Below the pieces are notes generated by a model. The model did no database searches. It worked only from the letters and a program-made list of their open reading frames with translations, and was not told the DNA's origin. Made by a program: the position numbers and the translations under genes. Source: Devosia sp. (GTDB taxonomy: Bacteria; Pseudomonadota; Alphaproteobacteria; Rhizobiales; Devosiaceae). Taken from it: a stretch of 64,000 nucleotides of DNA. Every line of letters starts with the position of its first letter. Position 1 is the first letter of the stretch. Of the stretch, positions 8,810 through 17,020 are shown in pieces. Location: contig CP051235.1 in NCBI GenBank assembly GCA_017794705.1, forward strand, positions 621,010 through 685,009, written 5' to 3'.

Positions 8810-9364
8810 CTATTCTGCGCCTTCCGGACCGGTCTTCAGGCCCTTGAGGGCGGCAAACGGGTTGAGGCTTTCGTCCTCGCCATCGTCCGCGTCATCGGGC
8901 AATTCGGCGCCCGGTGCGCGCGGGTAAAGATCGATGGCCAGCCCCAGCACCTCGAGCAGCAAGGGCGCCAGGTCAAGTTCCGGCCCCGACAGATAGTCGG
9001 GAATGTCGTCGCCTTCGAGGTCAACAAAGACCTCTGATCCCGGCGCCGAATCGCTGCCAATATCCGCTCCGGGCAGGAAAATGCGATCCACGGGTTCAAA
9101 AATCTCCTGCACCACCGGCTCGAACGTCACCACGCAGGGCTGGGTCACCTGGGCTTTGAGTTCCCCGGTGGCCCGCACTCCGCCGCGGAACTTTTCCACC
9201 GCCAGTTGGGCGGAAAAACTGTCGACCGAGGAGACCTGCATCAGGTCGGTCAGATTAGCGAGTTCGCCCGCATCGGCCTCGACATTGAGCACCTTGCCCG
9301 CAGCGGGAAGATTGTCCACACGCAGGGTTGCGTCGAAAAGCTCAGGCTTTGATTCCGCACTCAT
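8810..9364 (-). CDS. YceD/DUF177 family protein, 184 aa
   Basis: Matches the DUF177 family: an N-terminal beta region (FDATLRVDNLPAAGKVLNVE), then LKAQVTQPCVVTFEPVVQEI and an acidic C-terminal half with DDIPDYLSGPELDLAPLLLE. Members are linked to 23S rRNA/50S assembly and in many bacteria precede rpmF; here, as in rhizobia, it precedes plsX. Only the single conserved Cys of the family core is seen. The short gap to the upstream bc1-chaperone gene (7 bases) indicates an operon. Confidence 0.88.
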   Translation of the reverse strand: MSAESKPELFDATLRVDNLPAAGKVLNVEADAGELANLTDLMQVSSVDSFSAQLAVEKFRGGVRATGELKAQVTQPCVVTFEPVVQEIFEPVDRIFLPGADIGSDSAPGSEVFVDLEGDDIPDYLSGPELDLAPLLLEVLGLAIDLYPRAPGAELPDDADDGEDESLNPFAALKGLKTGPEGAE

Positions 9365-9371
9365 GCCGGCA

Positions 9372-9899
9372 TCAATCGTTGGTTTGAAAGTTCAGCTTGC
9401 CGCTCAATATGGTGTCGTCGTCCACACCCTGCAACCGGGCGGCAAAGTCGCGCACATAGGCGCAAAGCTCATCCAGATGCGCAGTGTCCTCGCCCCCGTA
9501 GACATTGCGCTTGAGCACCTGGGCGAGCGCTTCGTCGTCCTCCTGCTCCAGGGCGTCGGTGAGGCCCGCCAGCAGGCCGAAGAACAGTTCGCCCATTTTC
9601 TGGATGCGCTTGGGCACGGCCATGTCCCCCGCTCCCATTTCGCGCAGCGAGCGGTCCATGTCCTTGAAGAACAGGTCAAACAGGTTCTGCGAAAATTCCC
9701 GCGTCGCTTTTTGCCCGGTCTTCAGCCGCCGCATCAATAGCCCGAGGTGCAGGCTGATCATGTCGAAGCGGCCTGTTACAGTGTCCGGCACGTTCCACTC
9801 GGCGTAGAACCGGGGCTGTCTGGATTGCGCCACAATGGTGGAATAGGTGGCGTACAAGGCAGATTGACTGGCGCTTTTACGAAATCGTGACAGGATCAT
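9372..9899 (-). CDS. Ubiquinol-cytochrome c chaperone family protein (CBP3-like), 175 aa
   Basis: Helical protein of the Cbp3/ubiquinol-cytochrome c chaperone family, which in mitochondria helps cytochrome b of complex III fold. Visible family blocks are PRFYAEWNVPDTVTGRFDMI, LHLGLLMRRLK, LFDLFFKDMDRSLREMGAGD and KRIQKMGELFFG. The frame extends to 9941, but MILSRFRKSA at 9899 gives the usual N-terminus. It is divergent from bamE across a 153-base promoter region, as in many Hyphomicrobiales. Confidence 0.88.
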   Translation of the reverse strand: MILSRFRKSASQSALYATYSTIVAQSRQPRFYAEWNVPDTVTGRFDMISLHLGLLMRRLKTGQKATREFSQNLFDLFFKDMDRSLREMGAGDMAVPKRIQKMGELFFGLLAGLTDALEQEDDEALAQVLKRNVYGGEDTAHLDELCAYVRDFAARLQGVDDDTILSGKLNFQTND

Positions 9900-10052
9900 A
9901 TGATATTGTTTTTCTGTTGGGTTTTGCCGTGAAGGCACCAAATTCGGTCTTGCCCTCGGCTTGCCAGACCCCCGGTTTGGCAGCTAAACATCGTGCCGGT
10001 TGTCCTGCTCGTCGGGCTGCCTATAGTCGAGAGAAGTTGGGATAGTCAATCA
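9900..10052. promoter_or_regulatory. Divergent promoter region, bc1-chaperone/yceD/plsX operon and bamE
   Basis: A 153-base gap between two divergent genes, so it must carry promoters in both directions. A candidate bamE -10-like CTATAG lies near 10020 with TTGTCC about 15 bases upstream; the spacing is short, so this is a weak call. Confidence 0.35.
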
Positions 10053-10517
10053 ATGAGCACACGCAAGCCGGTGTACCGCAGCGCCCTCATGGGAGCCGGT
10101 CTGGCCCTCTCACTCGCTCTGGCAGGCTGCTCGAGCTTTGACCCCGGTCAGGGCTTCATCTCGACGCGCACGCAGGGTTACGAGATCTCGGATTCCGCCC
10201 TGCAGCAAATTCGTCCGGGTCAGAGCGTTGATCTTGTCGTCGCCGTGCTCGGCTCGCCGATGACCACCAACACGTTCGAGGAAGAAACCGTCTTCTACTA
10301 TGTTGAAACCAAGGTGCAGGAAACCGCCTTCGGCCTCGACATGGTGCAGGACCGCAAGGTGCTGGCCGTCTATTTTGACGAAGAAAACCGGGTCAAGGAC
10401 AAGGCCATTTACGGGCTGCAGGACGGCCGGGTCTTCGAGATCGAAAGCCGCCGCACCCCGTCCTTCGGCGAAGACCGCACCTTCATCCAGCAGATCCTCG
10501 GTTCGGTCGGGCTCTAG
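10053..10517 (+). CDS. bamE: Outer membrane assembly lipoprotein BamE, 154 aa
   Basis: SmpA/OmlA-family lipoprotein of the BAM complex, which inserts beta-barrel proteins into the outer membrane. It has a signal peptide with lipobox LALAGC (lipidated Cys26), then GYEISDSALQQIRPGQSVD, VVAVLGSPMTTNTF and a central beta stretch FYYVETKV, matching the family fold. The open frame begins at 9993, but the ATG at 10053 places the signal peptide correctly. Its stop overlaps the stop of the convergent MFS gene within a CTAG palindrome. Confidence 0.94.
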   Translation: MSTRKPVYRSALMGAGLALSLALAGCSSFDPGQGFISTRTQGYEISDSALQQIRPGQSVDLVVAVLGSPMTTNTFEEETVFYYVETKVQETAFGLDMVQDRKVLAVYFDEENRVKDKAIYGLQDGRVFEIESRRTPSFGEDRTFIQQILGSVGL

Positions 10518-11731
10518 TCAGCCCGTAGCCGGCGTTGCTGATACTCGCCCCAGGCGAGCAGCAGGATCGCGCCCGTAGCAATGGGAATGACCATCAGGTT
10601 GATGGCTTCCCAGCCAATCAGTTGCAGCAGCAGTCCCGAGCCGATCGAGGCGACGGCCATGACGCCGAACACCAGCTGTTCGTTCAGCCCCTGTGCCCGC
10701 GCGGCCTCCTCTGGCCGGTAGGCCGAGGTCAGCAATGCGGTTGAGCCGATGAATCCGAAGTTCCAGCCAACCCCCAGCAATATCAGTGCAATATCGAAGT
10801 GCATGATGCTGATGCCATTGAGCGCGGTGGCCGCACAGCCCAGGATCAGGATCAGCCCAAGCCCCGTCACCAGATGCGCCCCGAGCCGCCGGATCAGTGC
10901 GCCGGTGATGAAACTGGGGGCAAACATGGCCACGATGTGCCACTGGATCGCCCCGGTCGCTGCCTCCACCGGATGGCCGCAGACATAGACCATGGCCAGC
11001 GGTGCCGCGACCATCACAAAGGTCATCAGCGCGTAGCTTGACGTGGCCGACACGATGGGTACGAAGATTTCCGGCGCACGGATCAGTTCACCCAGTGACC
11101 TTCCCTTCGGCGCGTCAGGCAGTTGCCGGGCCGTCGGGGCAAGACGGGTGAACATGAGAATGACGATGGCAAGGGACGCCAGCAGCGCCGGGATAAAGAA
11201 CGAGCCGGCAAACTCGTGATCGGGGACCCAGTCCTTGGCCAGATAGGCAAATCGCGGGCCCAGAAATCCCGCCAGCACGCCGCCAAGCATCACGAAGGAA
11301 ATCGCCCGGCCCTTGAGCTCGGCGGGCACGCTGTCTGCGGCGGCGAACCTGTATTGCTGGCCGAAGGCCGCCGAAGCGCCGATGAACATCAGCGCCAGAC
11401 AGAACAGTATGAAACTGCTCAGCGTCACAGCCGACCCCGCCGCCAGCCCTCCGAAAATGGCCAGCGCCGCGCCGAGGATGAACCCGTTGCGGCGGCCGAG
11501 CCTGTGGATGGTAAAGGTCGCCGGCGAAGCGGTGAGCGCCAATCCGATCACCATGGCCGTCACCGGCATGGTTGCAAGACTGGGGTCCGGCGCCAGCGTC
11601 GCCCCCGCGAGTGCCGCCACGGAAATCACCACAGCCTGGTTCGACCCCACGATGGCCTGGCTGGCCGACAGAAGGGCGATGTTGCGGGTCGCGGTCGATT
11701 TGACGTCCGCAGGCAGGGCCTCGGTTGCCAT
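10514..11731 (-). CDS. Major facilitator superfamily transporter, 405 aa
   Basis: Twelve-helix MFS protein with the loop 2-3 motif in the form HRLGRRNGFILGA and a second-half counterpart near LIRRLGAHLV. The sequence suggests an efflux-type (DHA/YfiS-like) carrier, but the substrate cannot be assigned. The start is the ATG at 11731, with GGAG about 7 bases upstream, preferred over the TTG one codon earlier. It is downstream of nusB (48 bases) on the same strand and convergent with bamE. Confidence 0.85.
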   Translation of the reverse strand: MATEALPADVKSTATRNIALLSASQAIVGSNQAVVISVAALAGATLAPDPSLATMPVTAMVIGLALTASPATFTIHRLGRRNGFILGAALAIFGGLAAGSAVTLSSFILFCLALMFIGASAAFGQQYRFAAADSVPAELKGRAISFVMLGGVLAGFLGPRFAYLAKDWVPDHEFAGSFFIPALLASLAIVILMFTRLAPTARQLPDAPKGRSLGELIRAPEIFVPIVSATSSYALMTFVMVAAPLAMVYVCGHPVEAATGAIQWHIVAMFAPSFITGALIRRLGAHLVTGLGLILILGCAATALNGISIMHFDIALILLGVGWNFGFIGSTALLTSAYRPEEAARAQGLNEQLVFGVMAVASIGSGLLLQLIGWEAINLMVIPIATGAILLLAWGEYQQRRLRAD

Positions 11732-11779
11732 CAAGTGCTCCAGATGTGAGGGTCGCTGCCCGGATCAAACTTACCCGGA

Positions 11780-12250
11780 TCAGGACGGCTCGGGGCGATC
11801 GCCGGCGATTCTGTCCAGCACGCCGTTGACCATACCCGCTTCGGTGCCCTCAAAGAAAGCCTTGGCGACATCCACGTACTCGTTGATGACCACCTTGGCG
11901 GGCACATCTAGCTTGTGCATGAGCTCAAAGGCCCCTGCCCGCATGACGGCGCGCAGCGTGGCATCGATCCGCGCCATTGGCCAACCTTGAGCCAATGCGT
12001 CGTCGACCAGCGGATCGAGCTGCAGCTGGTGTTTGAGCACGCCCTTGACGATCTGTTTGAAATAGTCAGCGTCGCGCGGCAGATATTCGTCGCCATCCAC
12101 CACCGGTTCGGCGAACCGGCTGCCGAATTGGGCCAGCGTCTCCTCCAGCGAAGTCTCGCCCACGTCCATCTGGTAGAGCGCCTGCACGGCGGCAAGCCTT
12201 GCGGCGCCGCGCTTGTTGGCCGGGCGGCTGTCTTCAGTCTTTGGTGCCAC
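11780..12250 (-). CDS. nusB: Transcription antitermination factor NusB, 156 aa
   Basis: All-helical RNA-binding factor that binds boxA with NusE (S10) for rRNA antitermination. It shows the family start AARLAAVQALYQMDVGE, central LVDDALAQGWPMARIDATLR and AVMRAGAFELMHKLDVPAKV followed by VINEYVDVAKAFF. A GTG at 12250 has GAGGA 6 bases upstream; a TTG at 12256 overlapping the nrdR stop is the longer alternative. It is co-transcribed with nrdR. Confidence 0.94.
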   Translation of the reverse strand: MAPKTEDSRPANKRGAARLAAVQALYQMDVGETSLEETLAQFGSRFAEPVVDGDEYLPRDADYFKQIVKGVLKHQLQLDPLVDDALAQGWPMARIDATLRAVMRAGAFELMHKLDVPAKVVINEYVDVAKAFFEGTEAGMVNGVLDRIAGDRPEPS

Positions 12251-12252
12251 GC

Positions 12253-12726
12253 TCAATCCTCGTCGGAAACACTGCCGTCCGGTTCCAGGTCGGCAAGGAA
12301 CGACCGGAAATCATCGGCGGCGGAAAAATTCTTGTATACGGAGGCAAAGCGCACGAAGGCCACATCATCAAGGCTTTTGAGCCCGTCCATGACATATTCG
12401 CCGATCCGTTCGCTTTCCAGTTCGGCCTCGCCGGTACTTTCCAGCTGCCGGACGATGCCCGAGATCATGCGTTCGACCCGTTCCTGCTCCACTTCCCGCT
12501 TGCGCAGGGCGGTATAGACGGAACGCGCCAGCTTTTCCCGGTCGAATGGCACCTTGCGGCCGGATTTCTTGATGATGGTCAGTTCGCGCAACTGCACCCG
12601 TTCAAACGTGGTGAAGCGGCCCCCGCACTCGTTGCAGACGCGGCGGCGGCGGATGGCGCTGGAATCCTCGGTGGGCCGGGAGTCCTTCACCTGGGTATCG
12701 CCGCTGGCGCAATAGGGACAACGCAT
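12253..12726 (-). CDS. nrdR: Transcriptional repressor NrdR, 157 aa
   Basis: Represses ribonucleotide reductase genes in response to dATP/ATP. The N-terminal zinc ribbon (MRCPYC and VCNECGGRF, four Cys) is followed by the ATP-cone domain ([19 protein letters not shown] region, about residues 49-139). Length 157 is normal. The start has AGGACGG upstream. The order glyA-nrdR-nusB, with nrdR 9 bases after the glyA stop, is conserved in alphaproteobacteria. Confidence 0.96.
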   Translation of the reverse strand: MRCPYCASGDTQVKDSRPTEDSSAIRRRRVCNECGGRFTTFERVQLRELTIIKKSGRKVPFDREKLARSVYTALRKREVEQERVERMISGIVRQLESTGEAELESERIGEYVMDGLKSLDDVAFVRFASVYKNFSAADDFRSFLADLEPDGSVSDED

Positions 12727-12735
12727 TTGTCCGTC

Positions 12736-14034
12736 CTAGCCGTAGATCGGAAAGCGGCCGGTCAGCGCCTTGACCTTGTCGCGCACCTGATCCTCGACGG
12801 CGCCATTGGCTTCTTCGCCATTGGTCACCAGCCCGTCGAGCACTTCGAGCATCAGTTCGCCCACCTCGGCGAATTCAGCCTCGCCGAACCCGCGTGACGT
12901 TGCCGCGGGTGTCCCGACACGAAGCCCGGAGGTCACCGCCGGCTTTTCAGGATCAAACGGTACGGCGTTCTTGTTGCAGGTGATGAAGGCGCGCTCCAGC
13001 GATTTTTCGGCCGCCTTACCCGTCAGTCCCTTCGGCCGCAGGTCAACCAGCATCAAGTGGTTATCGGTGCCGCCCGTCACGATATCGAGTCCGCCCTTCA
13101 CCAGCGTTTCGGCCAGCACCTTGGCGTTGGCGACAACCTGTTGCGCGTACAACTTGAACTCGGGCTGCAGTGCCTCCTTGAAGGCCACCGCCTTGGCCGA
13201 GATCACATGCATCAGCGGCCCACCCTGAATGCCGGGAAAAATGGCCGAATTGACCTTTTTGGCGATGTCCTCGTCATTGGTCAGGATCATGCCGCCGCGC
13301 GGTCCGCGCAGGGTCTTGTGGGTGGTGGTGGTGGCCACATGGGCATGCGGGAACGGGCTGGGATAGACGCCGCCCGCGATCAGCCCGGCGACATGGGCCA
13401 TATCGACGAACAGGATGGCGCCTACTTCTTCGGCGATCTTGCGGAACTCCGCCCAGTCCATGACCCGCGAATAGGCGGAAAACCCGGCAACGATCATGGC
13501 TGGCTTGTGTTCATGGGCCAGAGAACGCACCTGGTCCATGTCGACAAGACCGTCCTGCTTGCGCACACCATACTGGACGGCATTGAACCATTTGCCGGAC
13601 TGGTTGGGTTTGGCGCCGTGGGTGAGGTGGCCGCCGGCATCAAGGCTCATGCCGAGGATGGTGTCGCCCGGCTTGATCAGCGCCTGATAGACGCCCTGGT
13701 TGGCCTGCGAGCCGGAATTGGGCTGTACATTGGCGAATTCACAGCCAAACAGTTGCTTGGCACGCTCGATGGCGAGGGTTTCGGCGATGTCGACATATTC
13801 GCAACCGCCGTAGTAGCGGCGGCCGGGATAGCCTTCGGCATATTTGTTGGTGAGCACCGACCCTTGCGCTTCCAGAACGGCTGCGGAGACGATGTTCTCC
13901 GAGGCGATGAGTTCGACTTCCTGCTGCTGACGCGCCAGTTCCTTCGCAATCGCATCGGCGATTTCTGGGTCGGCCTTGGCCAGATTGTCGGAGAAAAAGC
14001 CGGGAAAGGCCGAACGGGAGGATTCAGCGTTCAT
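12736..14034 (-). CDS. glyA: Serine hydroxymethyltransferase, 432 aa
   Basis: PLP enzyme that interconverts serine and glycine and feeds one-carbon units into folate. The PLP lysine lies in [20 protein letters not shown]; other blocks are [39 protein letters not shown] and [12 protein letters not shown]. The open frame extends 11 codons further, but [14 protein letters not shown] at 14034 is the normal start. It heads the glyA-nrdR-nusB run. Confidence 0.97.
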   Translation of the reverse strand: MNAESSRSAFPGFFSDNLAKADPEIADAIAKELARQQQEVELIASENIVSAAVLEAQGSVLTNKYAEGYPGRRYYGGCEYVDIAETLAIERAKQLFGCEFANVQPNSGSQANQGVYQALIKPGDTILGMSLDAGGHLTHGAKPNQSGKWFNAVQYGVRKQDGLVDMDQVRSLAHEHKPAMIVAGFSAYSRVMDWAEFRKIAEEVGAILFVDMAHVAGLIAGGVYPSPFPHAHVATTTTHKTLRGPRGGMILTNDEDIAKKVNSAIFPGIQGGPLMHVISAKAVAFKEALQPEFKLYAQQVVANAKVLAETLVKGGLDIVTGGTDNHLMLVDLRPKGLTGKAAEKSLERAFITCNKNAVPFDPEKPAVTSGLRVGTPAATSRGFGEAEFAEVGELMLEVLDGLVTNGEEANGAVEDQVRDKVKALTGRFPIYG

Positions 14035-14091
14035 GGGTGCCCCATTGTTGAAGAGTTGGTGCCGCATGCAGCGGAAAGCGGCTTGGGCTTA

Positions 14092-14310
14092 TCACACCAG
14101 ATCGGGGGATTCCAAGCCATCTTCACCACCAGATAATGTGGTCAGACGGCGCATCAGCTTGGCCCGGGCGACCCGCTGCATTTCCATGCGCGTGCTGGTT
14201 GCCGGGGCAATGATCACCACTTCCGTTCCGGTTTCGGGATCAATGGCGGCAACGCGCAGCTGCGCGCCCATGGGACGAAATTCATAAAGAACTTCGCGCT
14301 CCGGACTCAC
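14092..14310 (-). CDS. Small conserved-type protein (DUF6898-like), 72 aa
   Basis: The compact product starts MSPEREVLYEFRPMGAQLRV and includes TGTEVVIIAPATSTRMEM and a basic helix RVARAKLMRRL. The start is GTG at 14310, which overlaps the L,D-transpeptidase stop by 4 bases (GTGA), so it is translationally coupled to it. The pattern (YEF-x3-G-x-LRV-x-AIDPxTGxEV) resembles a small rhizobial family annotated as DUF6898; I am moderately sure of that name. The function is unknown. Confidence 0.72.
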   Translation of the reverse strand: MSPEREVLYEFRPMGAQLRVAAIDPETGTEVVIIAPATSTRMEMQRVARAKLMRRLTTLSGGEDGLESPDLV

Positions 14311-15563
14311 GCGCTGAGGTCGAGCACGCCCTGGGCATCCCAATCGTAAATATCGTCACGGAAAATGACCGTGCCCTTACGGTTCGCCCAGGCGCTGATG
14401 TAGGTGGTGCGGATCGGCACCGGATCGGCCACCGGCACGTCCAGACGCTCGCCGGATTCGAACGCGGCATTGACCGCGGCGACATCCCAGCCGCCGTTGG
14501 ACTGCAACACGTAGGCGACGAAAGCGTCAACGTTTTCCACACGGACGCAGCCCGAAGAATGGAACCGCGCGTTCTGGCCGAACAGGCTTTGCGTGGGCGT
14601 GTCGTGCAGGTAGACGGCATGGGGATTGTGGAAGTTGATCTTCACATGCCCCATGGAATTCTCGGAGCCGGGGTCCTGCCGGAACGTGTAGTTCACAGCT
14701 TCTTCGGTCGACCAGTCGATATCGGTCGGCATCAGTTCATTGCCCTGCCCGTCGAAAATCCGGATGTTGTAGTTGGTCAGATACTCCGGATCATCGTTCA
14801 TGTAGGTGATCAGGTCACGCCGGATGATCGATTTCGGCACCGTCCAGTACGGGTTGAAATTGATCTGGTGAATGCGGCTGGTCAGGATCGGGGTCTGCCG
14901 GTCGATACGCCCGACCACTGCAATGTGCCGGTTGAACACGGTGCCGCCCTGCGTGGCTTCAATCAGCGCCGCCGGAATGTTGACCACCACGCCGGTGCTT
15001 TCCGCCTCGGGGGCGAGACGGATCATGCGCGCATAGTTGATGTTGAGCTGGGCCAGCCGCTCATGCACCGGCACCATCATCGCATAGAGCGTCGGCTCAT
15101 CGATCTGGCCGGAAATGATCAAACCGTGCCGGGCCTGGAACGTGCGGATGGCGATGTCCGTCGCATCGTCCACATGATTGGAAATGTGCGCGTCTTCGGG
15201 CAGGTCGCCGGCGGCAATCAGGTATTTCTTGAGATCGGTCACCGAATCCCGGCGCGTCGAGGGGCCGATGCGGAACCAGTCCTGGGTGGCTTCCGGCCAG
15301 CCGCCGGCGGCCGAAACCGCTTCATAGCGGCGGATCGCATCTTCCATGAAGATAACGGTTTCCATCGACAGGATGGGTTCTTCGACATCAATTGCCTGCA
15401 ACGCCGTGCCGGTCTTGCCGCCAATGGCGGAGCCGCCGCGCAGAATTTCGGTGGCCCGTTCCTGGGCCCAGGCAGCGGGCGTCAGCCCCATTGAAGCGCC
15501 AAGCGCTGCCGCGCCGCTGATGAAGGATCGGCGGGAAATGGTCGAGAAATCGCGATGTCGCAT
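14307..15563 (-). CDS. L,D-transpeptidase (YcbB-like) with Tat-type signal, 418 aa
   Basis: Cross-links peptidoglycan 3-3 or attaches proteins to it in the periplasm. The N-terminus carries a twin-arginine motif (SRRSFISG) and a hydrophobic stretch ending AWAQE. A peptidoglycan-binding-like region sits at about residues 125-180 and the YkuD catalytic domain at about 190-360, with the active-site motif HSSGCVRVEN (Cys339). The usual HG is HS-SGC, as in YcbB-type enzymes. LdtR, a known regulator of L,D-transpeptidase genes in Liberibacter and rhizobia, is encoded 257 bases upstream, which supports this job. Confidence 0.92.
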   Translation of the reverse strand: MRHRDFSTISRRSFISGAAALGASMGLTPAAWAQERATEILRGGSAIGGKTGTALQAIDVEEPILSMETVIFMEDAIRRYEAVSAAGGWPEATQDWFRIGPSTRRDSVTDLKKYLIAAGDLPEDAHISNHVDDATDIAIRTFQARHGLIISGQIDEPTLYAMMVPVHERLAQLNINYARMIRLAPEAESTGVVVNIPAALIEATQGGTVFNRHIAVVGRIDRQTPILTSRIHQINFNPYWTVPKSIIRRDLITYMNDDPEYLTNYNIRIFDGQGNELMPTDIDWSTEEAVNYTFRQDPGSENSMGHVKINFHNPHAVYLHDTPTQSLFGQNARFHSSGCVRVENVDAFVAYVLQSNGGWDVAAVNAAFESGERLDVPVADPVPIRTTYISAWANRKGTVIFRDDIYDWDAQGVLDLSA

Positions 15564-15747
15564 TGGTGTTCCGGACGTTGGTTCTGGGTCTGACTAATGT
15601 CGCCTGCAACGGTCCATATCAAAGACCCCATGGGCCTTCAACGCCGCTCGCTCAGGTGTGAACCAATACGCGCCTACTAAACCAGCCCCACCACGACATG
15701 CTGCGCTTGATCGGCAAGTTTGGCCAAACTGGGGCGAAAAACGGCAA

Positions 15748-15767
15748 ACGCCGGCTTGCGCCGGCGT
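15748..15767 (-). terminator. Rho-independent terminator after ldtR
   Basis: On the minus strand ACGCCGGC-GCAA-GCCGGCGT forms a perfect 8-bp stem, followed by TTGCCGTTTTT. It separates the ldtR transcript from the downstream L,D-transpeptidase gene. Confidence 0.8.
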
Positions 15768-15820
15768 CTGTGCTCACATGCTATTCAGATGTGGCTTTCG
15801 CGCCACTCAAGACGTGAAAA

Positions 15821-16330
15821 TCAGAGCTTGTAGAGGATCTGGTCGATCCAGAACCGTTCAAGACGCCCCAGCGACTTGTTGAGGTTTTCGAACTCGGTGT
15901 TGCCCAGTCCACCGACCTGTTCGATCGACTTCAGGTGACGGTCGTAGAGTTCGTCGACCACCTCGGCCACTTCCTCGCCCTTGGGGCTCAGCTTGATGCG
16001 GACAGAACGGCGGTCGGTGCGCGAACGCTCCTGGAAAATATAGCCGGTCTCGACAAGTTTCTTCAGATTATAAGAAACATTCGAGCCAAGGTAGTAACCA
16101 CGCGAACGCAGTTCACCGGCGGTCAGTTCGCTGTCGCCGATGTTGAACATCAGCAGAGCCTGAACCGGATTAATGTCGTCCCAGCCCATCCGGTCGAACT
16201 CGTCCTTGATCAGATCAAGAAGACGGCGGTGAAGCCGCTCCACGCGGGAGACGGCTTCAAGATAAAGCGGCTTCAGCGGGGTCACATCGCCGTGCTCGAC
16301 CGCCTCCACTGTGTTTGACTTGGTATTCAT
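15821..16330 (-). CDS. ldtR: MarR-family regulator LdtR, 169 aa
   Basis: Winged-helix regulator described in Liberibacter and related rhizobia as controlling L,D-transpeptidase and stress tolerance. Near-diagnostic segments are YLEAVSRVERLHRRLLDLIK, NPVQALLMFNIGDSELTAGE, GSNVSYNLKKLVETGYIFQE and the wing RTDRRSVRIKLSPKG. It lies upstream of, and co-directional with, an L,D-transpeptidase gene, though a terminator separates them. Autoregulation is plausible: an inverted repeat lies about 80 bases upstream of the start. Confidence 0.9.
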   Translation of the reverse strand: MNTKSNTVEAVEHGDVTPLKPLYLEAVSRVERLHRRLLDLIKDEFDRMGWDDINPVQALLMFNIGDSELTAGELRSRGYYLGSNVSYNLKKLVETGYIFQERSRTDRRSVRIKLSPKGEEVAEVVDELYDRHLKSIEQVGGLGNTEFENLNKSLGRLERFWIDQILYKL

Positions 16331-16411
16331 GTTGCTTGCCTCACTGTGAAATAACGCACGATTTTCTCGTGTCTCAGATAGGCAAATTAGGACCGGTAAA
16401 ATAAGATCGGT

Positions 16412-16428
16412 TTAAGAGACAGACTTAA
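16412..16428. promoter_or_regulatory. Candidate LdtR operator, inverted repeat
   Basis: TTAAG-AGACAGA-CTTAA, an inverted repeat with 5-bp arms in the 172-base AT-richer gap between ldtR and the DUF6163-like gene. The size and place suit a MarR-family dimer site. No experimental motif was compared. Confidence 0.35.
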
Positions 16429-16502
16429 CGCCATCTTACTGAGAAACTTCGCGTTTTTGGCTTTACGAATTCCTACAGTGATTGTGAAATCTGTAACCTT
16501 TA

Positions 16503-16883
16503 TCAGTCGTGAATCGCCGCCCGCCAGTTCCGGAACGCCTGGATAAGCAACAGTGTGGCGCCGGCCAGAAGGATCAGCCGCAGCCCGAAGCCGAACACGC
16601 CGACGTCCAGCCGGACCGTGCCGGAAAGGAAAAGGACAAGTTCAATCAGCGTGCCCAGAAACAGCACCGCCGTGCCCCAGTTCGATTCGATCCACATGCC
16701 CACTGCCGCAAACATGCGGGCGACCGTGAAAATCGATAGCAGCACAAAACCGCTGACCGAGAACATGGCAATTGGGCTGGCGCCGCCCGAGCCGATGCCC
16801 AGCAGACGGCCGGCATCGATCAGCGCTGTCATGAGCGCCAGCAACGCGATGATGCGGGTGAATCTGTCGATCAGCGATTGCAT
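16503..16883 (-). CDS. Small four-helix membrane protein (DUF6163-like), 126 aa
   Basis: Four hydrophobic segments (about residues 9-28, 40-62, 68-88 and 95-118) separated by short loops, with a basic end (FRNWRAAIHD). It matches in size and context the rhizobial membrane family annotated DUF6163, found near ldtR and hemB. No catalytic motif is seen. It is divergent from hemB and upstream of ldtR on the same strand. Confidence 0.72.
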   Translation of the reverse strand: MQSLIDRFTRIIALLALMTALIDAGRLLGIGSGGASPIAMFSVSGFVLLSIFTVARMFAAVGMWIESNWGTAVLFLGTLIELVLFLSGTVRLDVGVFGFGLRLILLAGATLLLIQAFRNWRAAIHD

Positions 16884-17020
16884 GAATTGATGCCTGGTCC
16901 GTCAGTCCGGTTCACTGCCTAGCCGTTTTGATGAGGGGCGACAAGCAATCGCGACCCGCTGACATCTTTTCCCCCTGCCTCGCCCCTGCTAACAAGACCG
17001 CCAATCAGACGAGGAAGACG

